A DNA stretch of 64,000 nt, from contig CM044955.1 of NCBI GenBank assembly GCA_024516035.1, positions 43,590,592 to 43,654,591 on the forward strand, in the 5' to 3' direction. This stretch comes from Bactericera cockerelli. Taxonomy: Eukaryota > Arthropoda > Insecta > Hemiptera > Triozidae. Shown one piece after another: positions 52,917-63,200 of the stretch. A model generated the notes under the pieces. It saw only the letters and a program-made list of their open reading frames with translations. It ran no database searches and was not told the origin of the DNA. The position numbers and the translations under genes are program-made. Position 1 is the stretch's first letter; each line of letters opens with the position of its first letter.

Positions 52917-55530
52917 TTTGATACTTAACCAAGTAAAAAAATCGGAACAAAAGATATTGTTTTTTTACACAAAAACAAACACAATACTTCCGATTTTTAA
53001 TATTGGATATCTATCGGGCGTAATAAATACACGAAGAATGATTAATAAGTATTTAAAACTTAGTAAGTTAGGTTCTACTGTCCTATTTCTAATTTTCCTC
53101 ACAAGGTGTGAGTCCGCATAGATGTCACGTGTACTGGTATTGCATCGGGTAAAAAATAATACTTCGAAGGCAGAATTTCAATCAGAAAAGAAAATCAAAT
53201 ACATATTAATTAGTTGACTATCCATTAGCTAATGAAAGTGTGAGCTATAAAGTGACATTGCAGTGCAAGTAGGAACACTCTACACGTTCTTTTGAATTTA
53301 CAAAAGAAAGAAACTAACTGAATATTTCATTAAGTCACCAGCTCAATTCCGGTACTCTGTTACTGCAGTTTTTCGACCATGGCTATAGTAATATCATAGA
53401 AAAATATTTTTATATCGAAATTAATAGACATTTTTGTTACAACTCTGTGGAGTTAAATCCATAATTTGCGTATTGTTGTAAATGGGGAAATATAAGCAGA
53501 CTCAAACTTGTGAATCTGATTTTGTCTATTCATTTCGCCATTAATGTACATCTAGATAAAAAGAAAAATCTTCGTGTACACTTTCAGCTATCTAGGTAAG
53601 TATAGCCACTACTGACTACATAATTTAAATGTATGAATGAATATTATGAATTATGCAGAACTATGTCACAATCTCTTTAGGTCTCAGTGTTAAATGTATG
53701 GAGTTTCAACTGAACCGATGAATAGTGTGAGACCTAATAAGTGTCCTTTCAAAATCTGTTATAACGATTATTGAAAATAAGAAGACTAAACATGTAAGAA
53801 GAATTATAAAGTTTGTATCAAAATATAATAATTATAGTAATGCTGATTATTTACAAAATACTTTTGTTCCCACAGTTACCTATTACGTTTGTGTAAAAAG
53901 AATAATTTAAAAGTAATTAAAAATAATGAATTATTTACATTTTTTGTTCTTGTCGTTTTGTTCATTGTTACTACTAAACGGAATAATTTAAAAAGACAGT
54001 AAGATAATTTGTAATTTTAGGAGTGTTAAGATGTATTTATTTACTCTATTTTGGCATTACATCAGTAATTTGGTGATAACTGACTTTCTTCATGATTCTT
54101 TTCTTGGTTTATCAGTTCATACCTTCAACATAAAAACGAGGACCTTTGACCCAAAAGGGATTTCGCCTATCAATATAAAAACACAGAAATAATGTCAATT
54201 GAAATAATGCAACTCCATTGTTTTGGGTACTTACTTACTAATCAATTACACTATTTTGTATCCATCTGAGATTTTTTTAAATAATAAACCCTTCATTAAT
54301 TATGTAATTAAAAATAAATGTTTACAACACTTTTTTGTTCGATACTTAACTTAATACTATTTGTTCATAAGCTAAAAAAATATTTTTTGATCATATCCCG
54401 CAGTGTGAACTAAATTAAATATTTACAATTAAGATTAAAATAATGTATTCGAATTTTCTAATACTTATTAGAATACTTAGTAAAAAATGTACTCTTAAGT
54501 TAAGAACCAATTTTGATAATATTGTTGATTTAATATTCATATTATAATTTAAAAAAAGGTACAGTGGCACATACCAGTATAAATTCAAGGTTTACTTGCT
54601 TAACAAGACTAATATAAATCATATAAATACATAATTGAAGTTCACCTAATTCAAATTAAACCCGTTCAATTTATCAAAAAAGAGTATTAGTGAAAAGTCT
54701 ACTCTAAGTTCAATGCTCATAAACTTTAATACTTTATAACTAAATCATTAGTAACCTGAGAATGATTTTTTTTTTTTTTTTTTCATAACATAATTTAAAA
54801 GCTAGTGTGGAAGTTCACTCATAGATAAAACCCGTGTATCACTATGACATACTCGTAATAGAGCACTTCATTTTGAACAAGTATCGGCAACACTGATGGA
54901 TAAAAATAAAACCTGAGTTTAAAAAAGTTACATGGTAGTTCTTCGAAATCAATAAAAAAATACCCGACCTTTAATAATTATTCATCACCATTCACCACAT
55001 ATAAATAAACCCGAGTAACTTTAAAGTCTTGAACGCCTACTAAAAAACTGTTCTAAAAATATAGTTCAATTTATACACGCAGTTTCCTACTAAATATAAT
55101 GTGACTCAAGTAGGACAGATTGAAAACAGCTGTTTTCAAAAAAAACTTATGTTATTTCTATTATTATCTATTTCTTCTACCTTCGAGTGATAATTGCTAT
55201 AACTAAAAGACTTTAACGTATTGTGCATTTTATTTATAAAAGTTGTTTTTAGAAAGGATCTCTAAATAGTGATGTTGACTACTTTGACTGCTTTAAAGGC
55301 ATTGCCAGATAACTCACAGAGCTACTTTGTACTAGCACTTATATTATTATCTTACAATACAACTTCTTCGAAAATATTTATTTCATCTATGGAGACAAGG
55401 TTTCGATATAAAACGCCTGACATTTAAATACCCAAGGTTTTTTTTTAAACCCTGGATAAAAGTCTCCCACAATGGGCACTTCCCAAAAACGGTCAGAACT
55501 TTGGGGACCGTGGGTATCTGCTATAGATAA
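52917..55530. other. Intergenic AT-rich DNA between Gr B and the RacGAP gene
   Basis: No exon or RNA gene seen. A block at about 53420-53560 (TTAATAGACATTTTTG and following) is repeated, diverged, at 59970-60100. A T17 tract is at about 54768. Confidence 0.5.
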
Positions 55531-55738
55531 TAATAGTAATATCGCCTTATTTATACTGCCCGATTAGGACTATCAAAGTCCCATTATTCCAGCAGTAGGC
55601 CCAAGACATATTATTATGTGGTACAAATCCCAAATGGGAGGATAACTTGTCATGTCCCGGCTGGGTTTCGAACCCACGACCTCTGGAACCTGTGGATTCA
55701 CAGAGTGCCGCCTTTACCACTGAGCTACCGGGACAGAC
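55531..55738 (-). mobile_element. tRNA-derived SINE, family 1 copy 6 (full length)
   Basis: A complete minus-strand copy with an intact tRNA-like head closing GTCCCGG...CCGGGAC and an ATT-type tail at 55531. It is closest to copy 1 at 16085. Confidence 0.92.
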
Positions 55739-55797
55739 TGATGGACATGGACTGATGGATAGATGAATCAGAGAGGTGGACATGGCACGGGTCATAA

Positions 55798-55915
55798 CTT
55801 TTTTTTTTGTTTTGAAGATCCCTCCATCCACCCCTGTTGGGTGATTGAAAGGGGGCACCTGCTGGCAATAGCCTCAATCCCCCGTCAAAACTAATAAATG
55901 TCAAAAAAAAAATTC
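55798..55915 (-). repeat. Probable retroposon 3' end with poly(A)
   Basis: Minus strand: TTGAGGCTATTGCCAGCAGG, then TTCAAAACAAAAAAAAAA. Bounded by A/T runs on both sides; family unknown. It lies just downstream of the RacGAP stop codon. Confidence 0.4.
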
Positions 55916-55966
55916 TTTCTTGTTCAGATCTTGGACTTCTAGTGGGCCTTTTCTCTCGACCTGCCG

Positions 55967-58900
55967 TTAGAACTTGAACTGGGGCGGCTTGTGCAGGTAC
56001 TTCTTCTTCCTCTCTGAGTAGGTCAGGCTGGGGGTGGTGACCTTGCGCACCAGAGCTCTGTGCACCAGAGAGTCAGTGGAGGGGGTGTGCTGCACGGAGC
56101 GGTAGGAGGAGGTGGGGGTCACCTGGATGTTGCTCACCCCGGGTGAGAAGAGAGAGTTCCAGTAGTACGGCTCTATGCGGAGCATGTGCAGCACCGTCTG
56201 GAACCAATGAGACAGGTTTGAGATACTATGAGACCCTTTATCTAGTATCTACGGGACAGGTTTTAGATAATATCAGACCCTTTATCTACGGACTCTACGG
56301 CAAGGCTGCCCAACCGCAGACCAGAAAAGGGACCGCCAGCATTCGGTCTAAGAGGCCCGCCAGATGGCATGATAAGTAAATTTTGGGAGCAACGTTGGTC
56401 TAGGGCTCGAGTTAATGAACACTGCTGTGGTGGACACTGTTGCTATAGCATCACATTGTAACTATGTGATTGGCTGTTACCACGGTAATAACAACACTAA
56501 AGTAACAGTTTCTGCCATAGGGTCGTTTAAAATTCTAGGCTAGGCCTAAGGCTCGTATAGGCGCGCATACCCATGGGCCCTATGGCTATAGTTTAAAGTC
56601 CTCTGTTTTATACAAAAAAATGTTAATATTTAGTACACTGATGTATCATGTAATTAAATAAATTAAAACTTAAACAAAGAAACAATGATCAATGTTTATG
56701 TTTGTACAATGTTTATGTTTGTACTGTTAAAAGTACACTTGAAATTACTAAAGTGTTGGGTGGAAGAGATTGCCACATGCAATAACCCCGCCCTTTAGGT
56801 AGGACATTAGTGTTATTGTCTTTTTTACTTATTTATTTTTTCATTTGTTTGTTTTTTCTTAATTTTATACTGTTAACATTGTACTTTGTCCTCCTAATAA
56901 AGCATACTAAACTGTTGGCATAATGGGACTACCTGTCTTGCGCTGACAGTCTAAATAAAGCACTACTTATACTTATACTATAATAATATAGAGGAGAACA
57001 ATGGCTCGTATCTCGGGAACTTTCCTTTTTGCAATTCAACTCACCTTATTCACGATATCAATCTGGGCGCAATTATCAGCAAGGTTCTTGTTTGAATAGC
57101 CAACAACACAGGGTCCGAATATGATTGACAAGGACTCGAAGCTCATCTTAGTTTCGGGGTATTCAGCCACTCTGAAAGGCAAAGGGTAAGGCAATAGAAT
57201 ATATATCAAGATTATCTCTTCTATTGATGACAGTGCAACGAAAATGCCATGGAGCTTTTCAAATTATAAGCACCTGAATTTGGCAAAAAAGGAAAGAAAT
57301 AGGTGATTGGTAAAGAGTAACCACTAAAACAAAAATACCTTATCTTTCTAAATCTTCCTAGGTAATTTGAGCTAGGAAAGGTAATTTTTTGTAAAAATAG
57401 AAGAGGCTGTTATCATAATCAGATTATGCTGATCTTTAAAATGCTAAAATGTTTGAAGAGGTGTCTTTGTGCTGTTAGTTATTCTGTCACAAATTTAGTA
57501 GGTAAAACAGCATTACAAGACTCTTTATCACAGCAGTAGCCAAATAAACTCATTGCTTTCTGAGTCTGGCTGGGGGACGTTAAACAGGGAGAAGACCAGT
57601 GTCTCGCTAGAGGACTATAAACAGAGAACAGACTAGCCAACCCTTACAAGCCAGGCTAGCTTGCAGTTTCCTATGGGTTTAATGGCTTATAAAGAAAAGT
57701 CCAAATCCTCATGATGGTTGATTGCTCATAGAAATATGTGGTTCAGGACGAGCCAACTTTGAAATAAAGTTGGCTGGAGACCATCACTCACCCCTCCAGC
57801 TGTAACCAAGCTGGCTACAACAACAACAATTCATTGCTTTTTCGTAATGCCGCCACTGGTCGCTATCCATAAACATAGCTACTCATTTCTTCTTTCGAGG
57901 AATGAATGAACCCCGTAAATTCAACCCTGTTCAGTTGAGTAGTTGAGTGCTACCTACTCGGCCAAGATGACAAAAATAAAAACTTTTACCTTCTAACCCA
58001 CTTCACTAAGGGCCGACTTATAAAACAGGATTTAATTGAAGAAGAGCCAAACCCTCCCTGAAGTTAAAGTTTCACCCAATTGCAGAGCACTATAGCACGA
58101 CGTGGGGGACAGTCTGGCCTATCTAAGCTTTAACCCTGTTTTATAATTCGCCGTAAAACTAGGTAAAGCTTACAACATCAACAACAATAACCACTTATCT
58201 TGAACAAGCTACTCTGGTATCAAATCCACCATGGAATGAAAAAGGGGTGTAAGTGATATTTTCAATTTTTTCAGGAGAGCAAAAAGAAAAAAAAACAATT
58301 TCTTTTTGTTCCTGCCTTTTATAATTTTGCTGTATTTTGACTCCTTCCATACTCTATCCGATTCGAAAAAGTTTTTTCGCTGGTATTTGAACCAAAGAAC
58401 CCACTTGAACAAGTTGTTGTATGGAATAAAATGAAAATCCACTTTTTTTTCCTTACGCCGCTTTCTCATTCCATGGTCGAAAATAATATAATATATTTCA
58501 TTAAAAAACATCTTCTTTCTTCAGTGTGCTCAATACGGATGCCACATTTCCTCTTTGTACGGCGAAACTCACTCTTTGCCGGAAGTACTCCCCTGCACGT
58601 CTCTCTTTCGTTTCAAGCACTCTTTCTTAACACGTTCAACGCCGAGCCATATGTTAGATATGTTAGCACTGGGCCGGGGACGAAATCACTATGATTGCTG
58701 AGTGGGCCTGAGACCCAACAGTGGGTTTCACTATTCAGTTCTTAACAGGCCTGAGTCCCACATGTGGGAACAAGACTCATTCGAAATGAGCCCGAATCAC
58801 ATATCTGTGTTTCAGTTACAATGTATTTCTTATGGAGTCTGAAACCCATATATGGGTTTCAGGCCAGTTCAACAAATTTACTGAAACCCACATATGGGAC

Positions 58901-59184
58901 TCCAACGTGTTAATAACTCACCTCTGCAAATGCAGCATCAAATAAGCCAAGGTCTCTTTGTTGGGCTGAGGCAGCTGGGACACAGAGTCAATGAGGCGAC
59001 TGCGCGCGTCATCTTCATCCCCACTGGACACGGCGTGGGTGAACCAGGACCACATGGAGTGGGGGACTATGGGCTCGTCCAGAGAGCGCAGGAAGTCTTT
59101 CAGCGTGGAGCAGACGGTATAGATGTCTGCAGAGGACAGAATAGACTCCACACGGTGCTTCGAGTCCCCGGAGAGAAGCTCTTT
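55967..59184 (-). CDS. tum: RacGAP1/tumbleweed-type RhoGAP, last three exons
   Basis: Exons 59184-58922, 57171-57045, 56197-55967; phases 0/2/0 agree. They encode the C-terminal part of a RhoGAP domain: DIYTVCSTLKDFLRSLDEPI, LPQPNKETLAYLMLHLQR, ETKMSFESLSIIFGPCVVGY, VLHMLRIEPYYWNSLFSPG. A basic Ser/Thr-rich tail (TPSTDSLVHRALVRKVTTPS) ends KPPQFKF. The order and the YYW-FSP ending match RacGAP1 (Drosophila tumbleweed/RacGAP50C), the centralspindlin subunit that acts with kinesin-6 at the cytokinetic midzone. The arginine finger and the coiled-coil/C1 parts lie upstream, beyond the retrotransposon and the window. Assignment to this subfamily is by resemblance; RhoGAP itself is certain. Confidence 0.8.
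56755..56910 (+). mobile_element. 5'-truncated non-LTR retrotransposon 3' end, copy 3
   Basis: GTTGGGTGGAAGAGATTGCC, ACCCCGCCCTTTAGGTAGG, AT-rich UTR and AATAAAGCATAC. Sense strand plus, within a tum intron. Confidence 0.8.
56932..56992 (+). repeat. SINE tail fragment
   Basis: ATAATGGGACTACCTGTCTT and GACAGTCTAAATAAAGCACT, inverse-related to 4938-5000. Confidence 0.45.
57597..57830 (+). repeat. Dispersed 230-bp repeat, copy 2
   Basis: Matches 28346-28578 (GGCTAGCTTGCAGT, CCTCATGATGGTTGAT, GGAGACCATCACTC). Confidence 0.8.
57843..57970 (-). repeat. SINE family 3, diverged copy
   Basis: Shares the GCCGCCACT-GTCGC start and the ACTCAT..GAGGAATGAATG block with 52248-52425; the head is decayed. 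Confidence 0.6.
58229..58476. mobile_element. MITE with CCATGGAATGA inverted ends
   Basis: CCATGGAATGAAAAAGGGGT at the left is mirrored with mismatches at the right (CTTTCTCATTCCATGG). 248 bp in a tum intron; family unknown. Confidence 0.55.
58627..58913. mobile_element. TTAA-flanked MITE with internal CCCANATNTGGG palindromes, abutting a splice donor
   Basis: TTAA at 58627-58630 and 58910-58913; inner ends CACGTT / AACGTG, with CACGTTCAACGCCGAG related to the left end at 51400. The interior has CCCACATGTGGG, CCCATATATGGG, CCCACATATGGG and CCAACAGTGGG spaced through it. The right edge is 8 bp from the tum exon border at 58922. Confidence 0.85.
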
Positions 59185-59314
59185 CTGAGCAGGACAAAGA
59201 GGAAGTGGATGTCAGTTGAAATAATTCATGAATGCCAAATGAGAAATTGCAATAACTGGATTCTAGACTTGCTATATACTGAGATATTAATGAGGCCTCA
59301 GATATTAATCTGAT

Positions 59315-59470
59315 TTTATTTTATTTTTTTTAAAGCTTTATTAGGTAGAACAAAAAATATATACAGTAGAACACAATGAAATATAAAGAAAACAAAAAGA
59401 CACATATACAAGAAGGAAAAAAAGAGAGAAATGTCCTACCTAAAGGGCGGGGTTATTGCCTGTGGCAATT
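59315..59470 (-). mobile_element. 5'-truncated non-LTR retrotransposon 3' end, copy 2
   Basis: Nearly identical to 39255-39420, including the AATAAAGCTTTA region and poly(A). It lies upstream of the first visible tum exon. Confidence 0.82.
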
Positions 59471-60104
59471 ATTCAACAATTTAGATCAATCTTTATTTAC
59501 AATTTTTTATATACAGGTACAGTCAAAAGGTATAATTAATTGTACAAATAAAGGCTTTTCACATTACATTCATTACATATACTGAAAGATATACAATTAT
59601 ACATACTTATTCTTTTATTTGTAGTAAGTTGTAACATTTCTTTTGTTTTTATACCCCTACTCAGCTTCTATTGTTTATTTTGTATAATATGTACCTATGT
59701 CCAAATATTGTAATTAAAAAGGCAATTTATTTGCGATTAAAGTTTCAATCAAACACCTCGGCCGAGGTGTGAAGAACGCCTATACAAAGAAAGAGACAGC
59801 CCGGCAGAGTGTAAGGTTACGGAAAACATAGTTCCCATGCATTTCATGTACTTTCAGCCAGCGAAAAGTGCAACATGAATTTCAAAAATTTCGATTTTTA
59901 TTGCAGAAATGGATATACTGAAAGATTGTTGTTATAGAAGTTCCACCCCTAAAAGGACCAAGTGCTATATTAATAGACATTTTTGGTATACCCCTGTGGA
60001 CTTAAGTCTAGATTTTGTTTTAAAAAGGGTAAATATAAGTTGTAACTCGTACTCCATTTTTGTTCATTTTTGGTCTATTGATTTCGCCCTTAGGCTATGG
60101 GGGT
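59471..60104. other. Non-coding stretch between LINE fragment and LTR
   Basis: Nothing recognised except the diverged repeat at about 59970-60100 shared with 53420-53560. Confidence 0.5.
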
Positions 60105-60243
60105 TGGTATTAGATATTGAGAAAACACAAGGAAACATAGGAAGGGAACATAGGCAACTTTATTAGGACTGATACTACAGCAAAGATCACATTATTTATA
60201 GCTGGCCGAAAAGCTAGAATATGGTTCAAGATAATATCTAACA
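60105..60243 (-). mobile_element. Short 3' LTR of Ty3/gypsy element
   Basis: On the minus strand, a purine-rich tract (AAGTGAGAGAGA) is followed by TGTTAGATATTATC. Then come CTATAAATAA (TATA-like) and CTAATAAAGTT (poly(A) signal), ending near AATATCTAATACCA. About 139 bp. The second LTR is outside the window, so the exact ends are inferred. Confidence 0.6.
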
Positions 60244-60253
60244 TCTCTCTCAC

Positions 60254-63200
60254 TTAAGTCCAATTGGGCCAGGTGACAAAGTCCCCAAATGTTACAGGTG
60301 GTCTTCTATTACGAGATGATCTTCTTGGATGACTATCTTCAGGTATTTCAAGCGAACTATCGATAGGAGTGTTTTCTTCTTGATTGTTGTTATCATACTG
60401 CATATTTTCATCATTGACTGTATTTATCATATTATGATTCTCTTGATTGTTGTCATCATGTTGCATATTTTCATCATTGACTTTATCATCTTGACAGATT
60501 ACATATGTTTCATCTTCTTCCTGATTCTCGTGATTGTTAACATTGTATTGTATATTTTCATCATTACAAATTACAAATGTTTCACCTTCTTCATCAGTTC
60601 CTTGTGCATTGTCAACATTATTATTTTTTAAATTGTCATTTGTATCATAAGAAAAATCATCATCTAATAAACACATTCTTCTCTTTTCATAATTCAGTTC
60701 TTCATTTCTCATAAAACTCCCGTGAAATGGCTTTAAGTGGACACGATTTCTTCTGTATTCTCTGCCATTGCTTTCCACTAGATATGATCTTGGATTTCCA
60801 TCTTTTTTAATAATTTTGCCAGGTTTCCAATTTCCATTTAATTGCATAAATACTTGTTCGTCATTTTTCAAATCTGGGAGCGATTTAACATGTTGATTAT
60901 AATTTTCTTCTTGTTTCTTCACTTTTCTTTGCCAATTCTCTTGAAAATCATTATTTAGTTTTGGTTGAAGCAATTTTGTATTGATAGGCAATTTTGTTTT
61001 TAATTTCCTATTGAAAAACAATTCTGATGGGGAGTATGACATGCCAGCCAAAGTAGTATTTCTATAATTTAACAAAGCAATATTAATGTCAGTGTTATCT
61101 TCATTGCATTTTTTTAAAATGTTTTTACAAATAGACACAGATTTTTCTGCTAAGCCATTTGACTGACTGTAAGTAGGACTTGAGAAAACTTGATTAAAAT
61201 TCCATTCTTTTGCAAACAATCTGTATGGTTCACTATTAAAAGGGACATTATCACTAAACAAAACATCTGGTACGCCATATCTACTAAAAGTACTCTTCAT
61301 ATGTTTTATGAGCTCTTGAGCAGATTTCCTTTGAATCATAAACATTTCAATCCACATGGAATAAGAATCAACCAAAACCAAATAGTCATTATTATTGTAA
61401 GTAAATATATCAGCAGAAATACGTTCCCAAGCACGATAAGGCATAGGTAATGGATTCAATGGTTCTTTTTGATTATTTCTAGAATTTTGAACACATATTC
61501 TACAATTTTCAATCATATTCTGAATATCTGCATTCATAGAAGTCCAAAACAACGAGTCTCGAGCACGTGATTTACATTTTACTATCCCAAGATGTCCCTC
61601 GTGAATTTCTTTCAACATTACTTGTTTTAATTTAGTTGGAACAATTACACGATTATTATAAAATAATAAATCATCTTCAACACATATTTCATTTTTATGT
61701 TGCCAATACATACGTATTTCCAGAGGAACATCATTTTTAGTATCAGGCCATCCATTAATCAAAATAGATTTCAATAACTGAAGACTTGGATCTGTCCTTG
61801 TCATCTGGATTATCTCATTCTTTCGACTATCAGACAAACACAACTGTGATGACAAGCTGCATACCATTACCTCATGAACCATGTAGTCTTCACTCACAGG
61901 ATCCTCTGGAACATCTTTTGGATAAGAACGAGATAGAGCGTCTGAAATATACATTTGAGAACCTGGTTTATAAATAACTTTCAAATCATATTTGAAGAGG
62001 CGTAATAACATACGCTGTAATCTTGCAGGAACATCGTTAATGCATTTTTTCATTATTGTCATTAAAGGTTTATGATCAGAATAAACTACTACTGGTTTTC
62101 CATATATAAACTGATGAAATTTCTCAGTCGCAAAAACAATAGCCAGGAGCTCTTTTTCTATCTGAGCATACATTTGTTCACATTTTGTCAAAGCACGGGA
62201 TGCAAACGAAACAGGTTGATTTTCAATCAACAAACAAGATCCAATACCATCTTTGGACGAATCAGTTTCTATTACTAACTGTTTTGAATCATCAAAATAC
62301 CTCAGTACGGGACTTGAGCATATCAAAGACTTGAGCTTCTGAAATGACTTCTCATGAGAATTAGACCAAATCCACTCAGCCCTATCTTTAGTGAGTTGTC
62401 TTAATGGAGATGATATTTCTGATACATTTGGTATAAATTTAGACAAGTATTTGGTTATACCCAAAAATCTTAATAATTCTTTCTTATTCTGTGGACTATT
62501 CATTTTTGCTATGGATGCCACTTGATCTTCATCCATTTTCACACCATCTTGAGATATTATTTGACCCAAAAATTTCACACTACTTTGTCTATATTGAATT
62601 TTTTCTCTATTGAATTTGACATTGTATTTTCTCGCTCTGTCAAATACCTCTAATAATATTCTATCATGGTCAGCTTTATCTTTTCCAGCAATAATAATAT
62701 CATCGAAATACACCTCAACTCCCTCTATGTCAGAAAATATTAGCATCACCTTCTTACTAAATACTTCAGGTATGGAAGCTAGTCCAAACGGAGCTTTTTT
62801 GAATGCATATCTTCCAAACATAGAGTTGAATGTACAAAGCATGACACTCTCCTCATCCAGTTCAACCTGCCAAAATCCTTGTTTCATATCAATAACAGTG
62901 AACACACTTCTACCATTCAATCTCTGAATTACTTCTTCACAAGTAGGTAATGCATAGTGTTCACGTTTAATATTTTCATTTAAAGCCTTGGGATCAATGC
63001 ATATTCTCAAATCACCATTTTTCTTTTCTTTAATCACTAAATTACTCACCCAATCTGTAGGTGTGTCAACCTTCATTATTATACCAGCACTCTCCATATT
63101 ATCCAGTGTTTCTTTTAGTTTCTTCTGAATACTGAATGGTACTCTCCTTGGTGGGCTAATTACAGGCATTGCATCTTCCCTGAGCTCGATATGGTACTTT

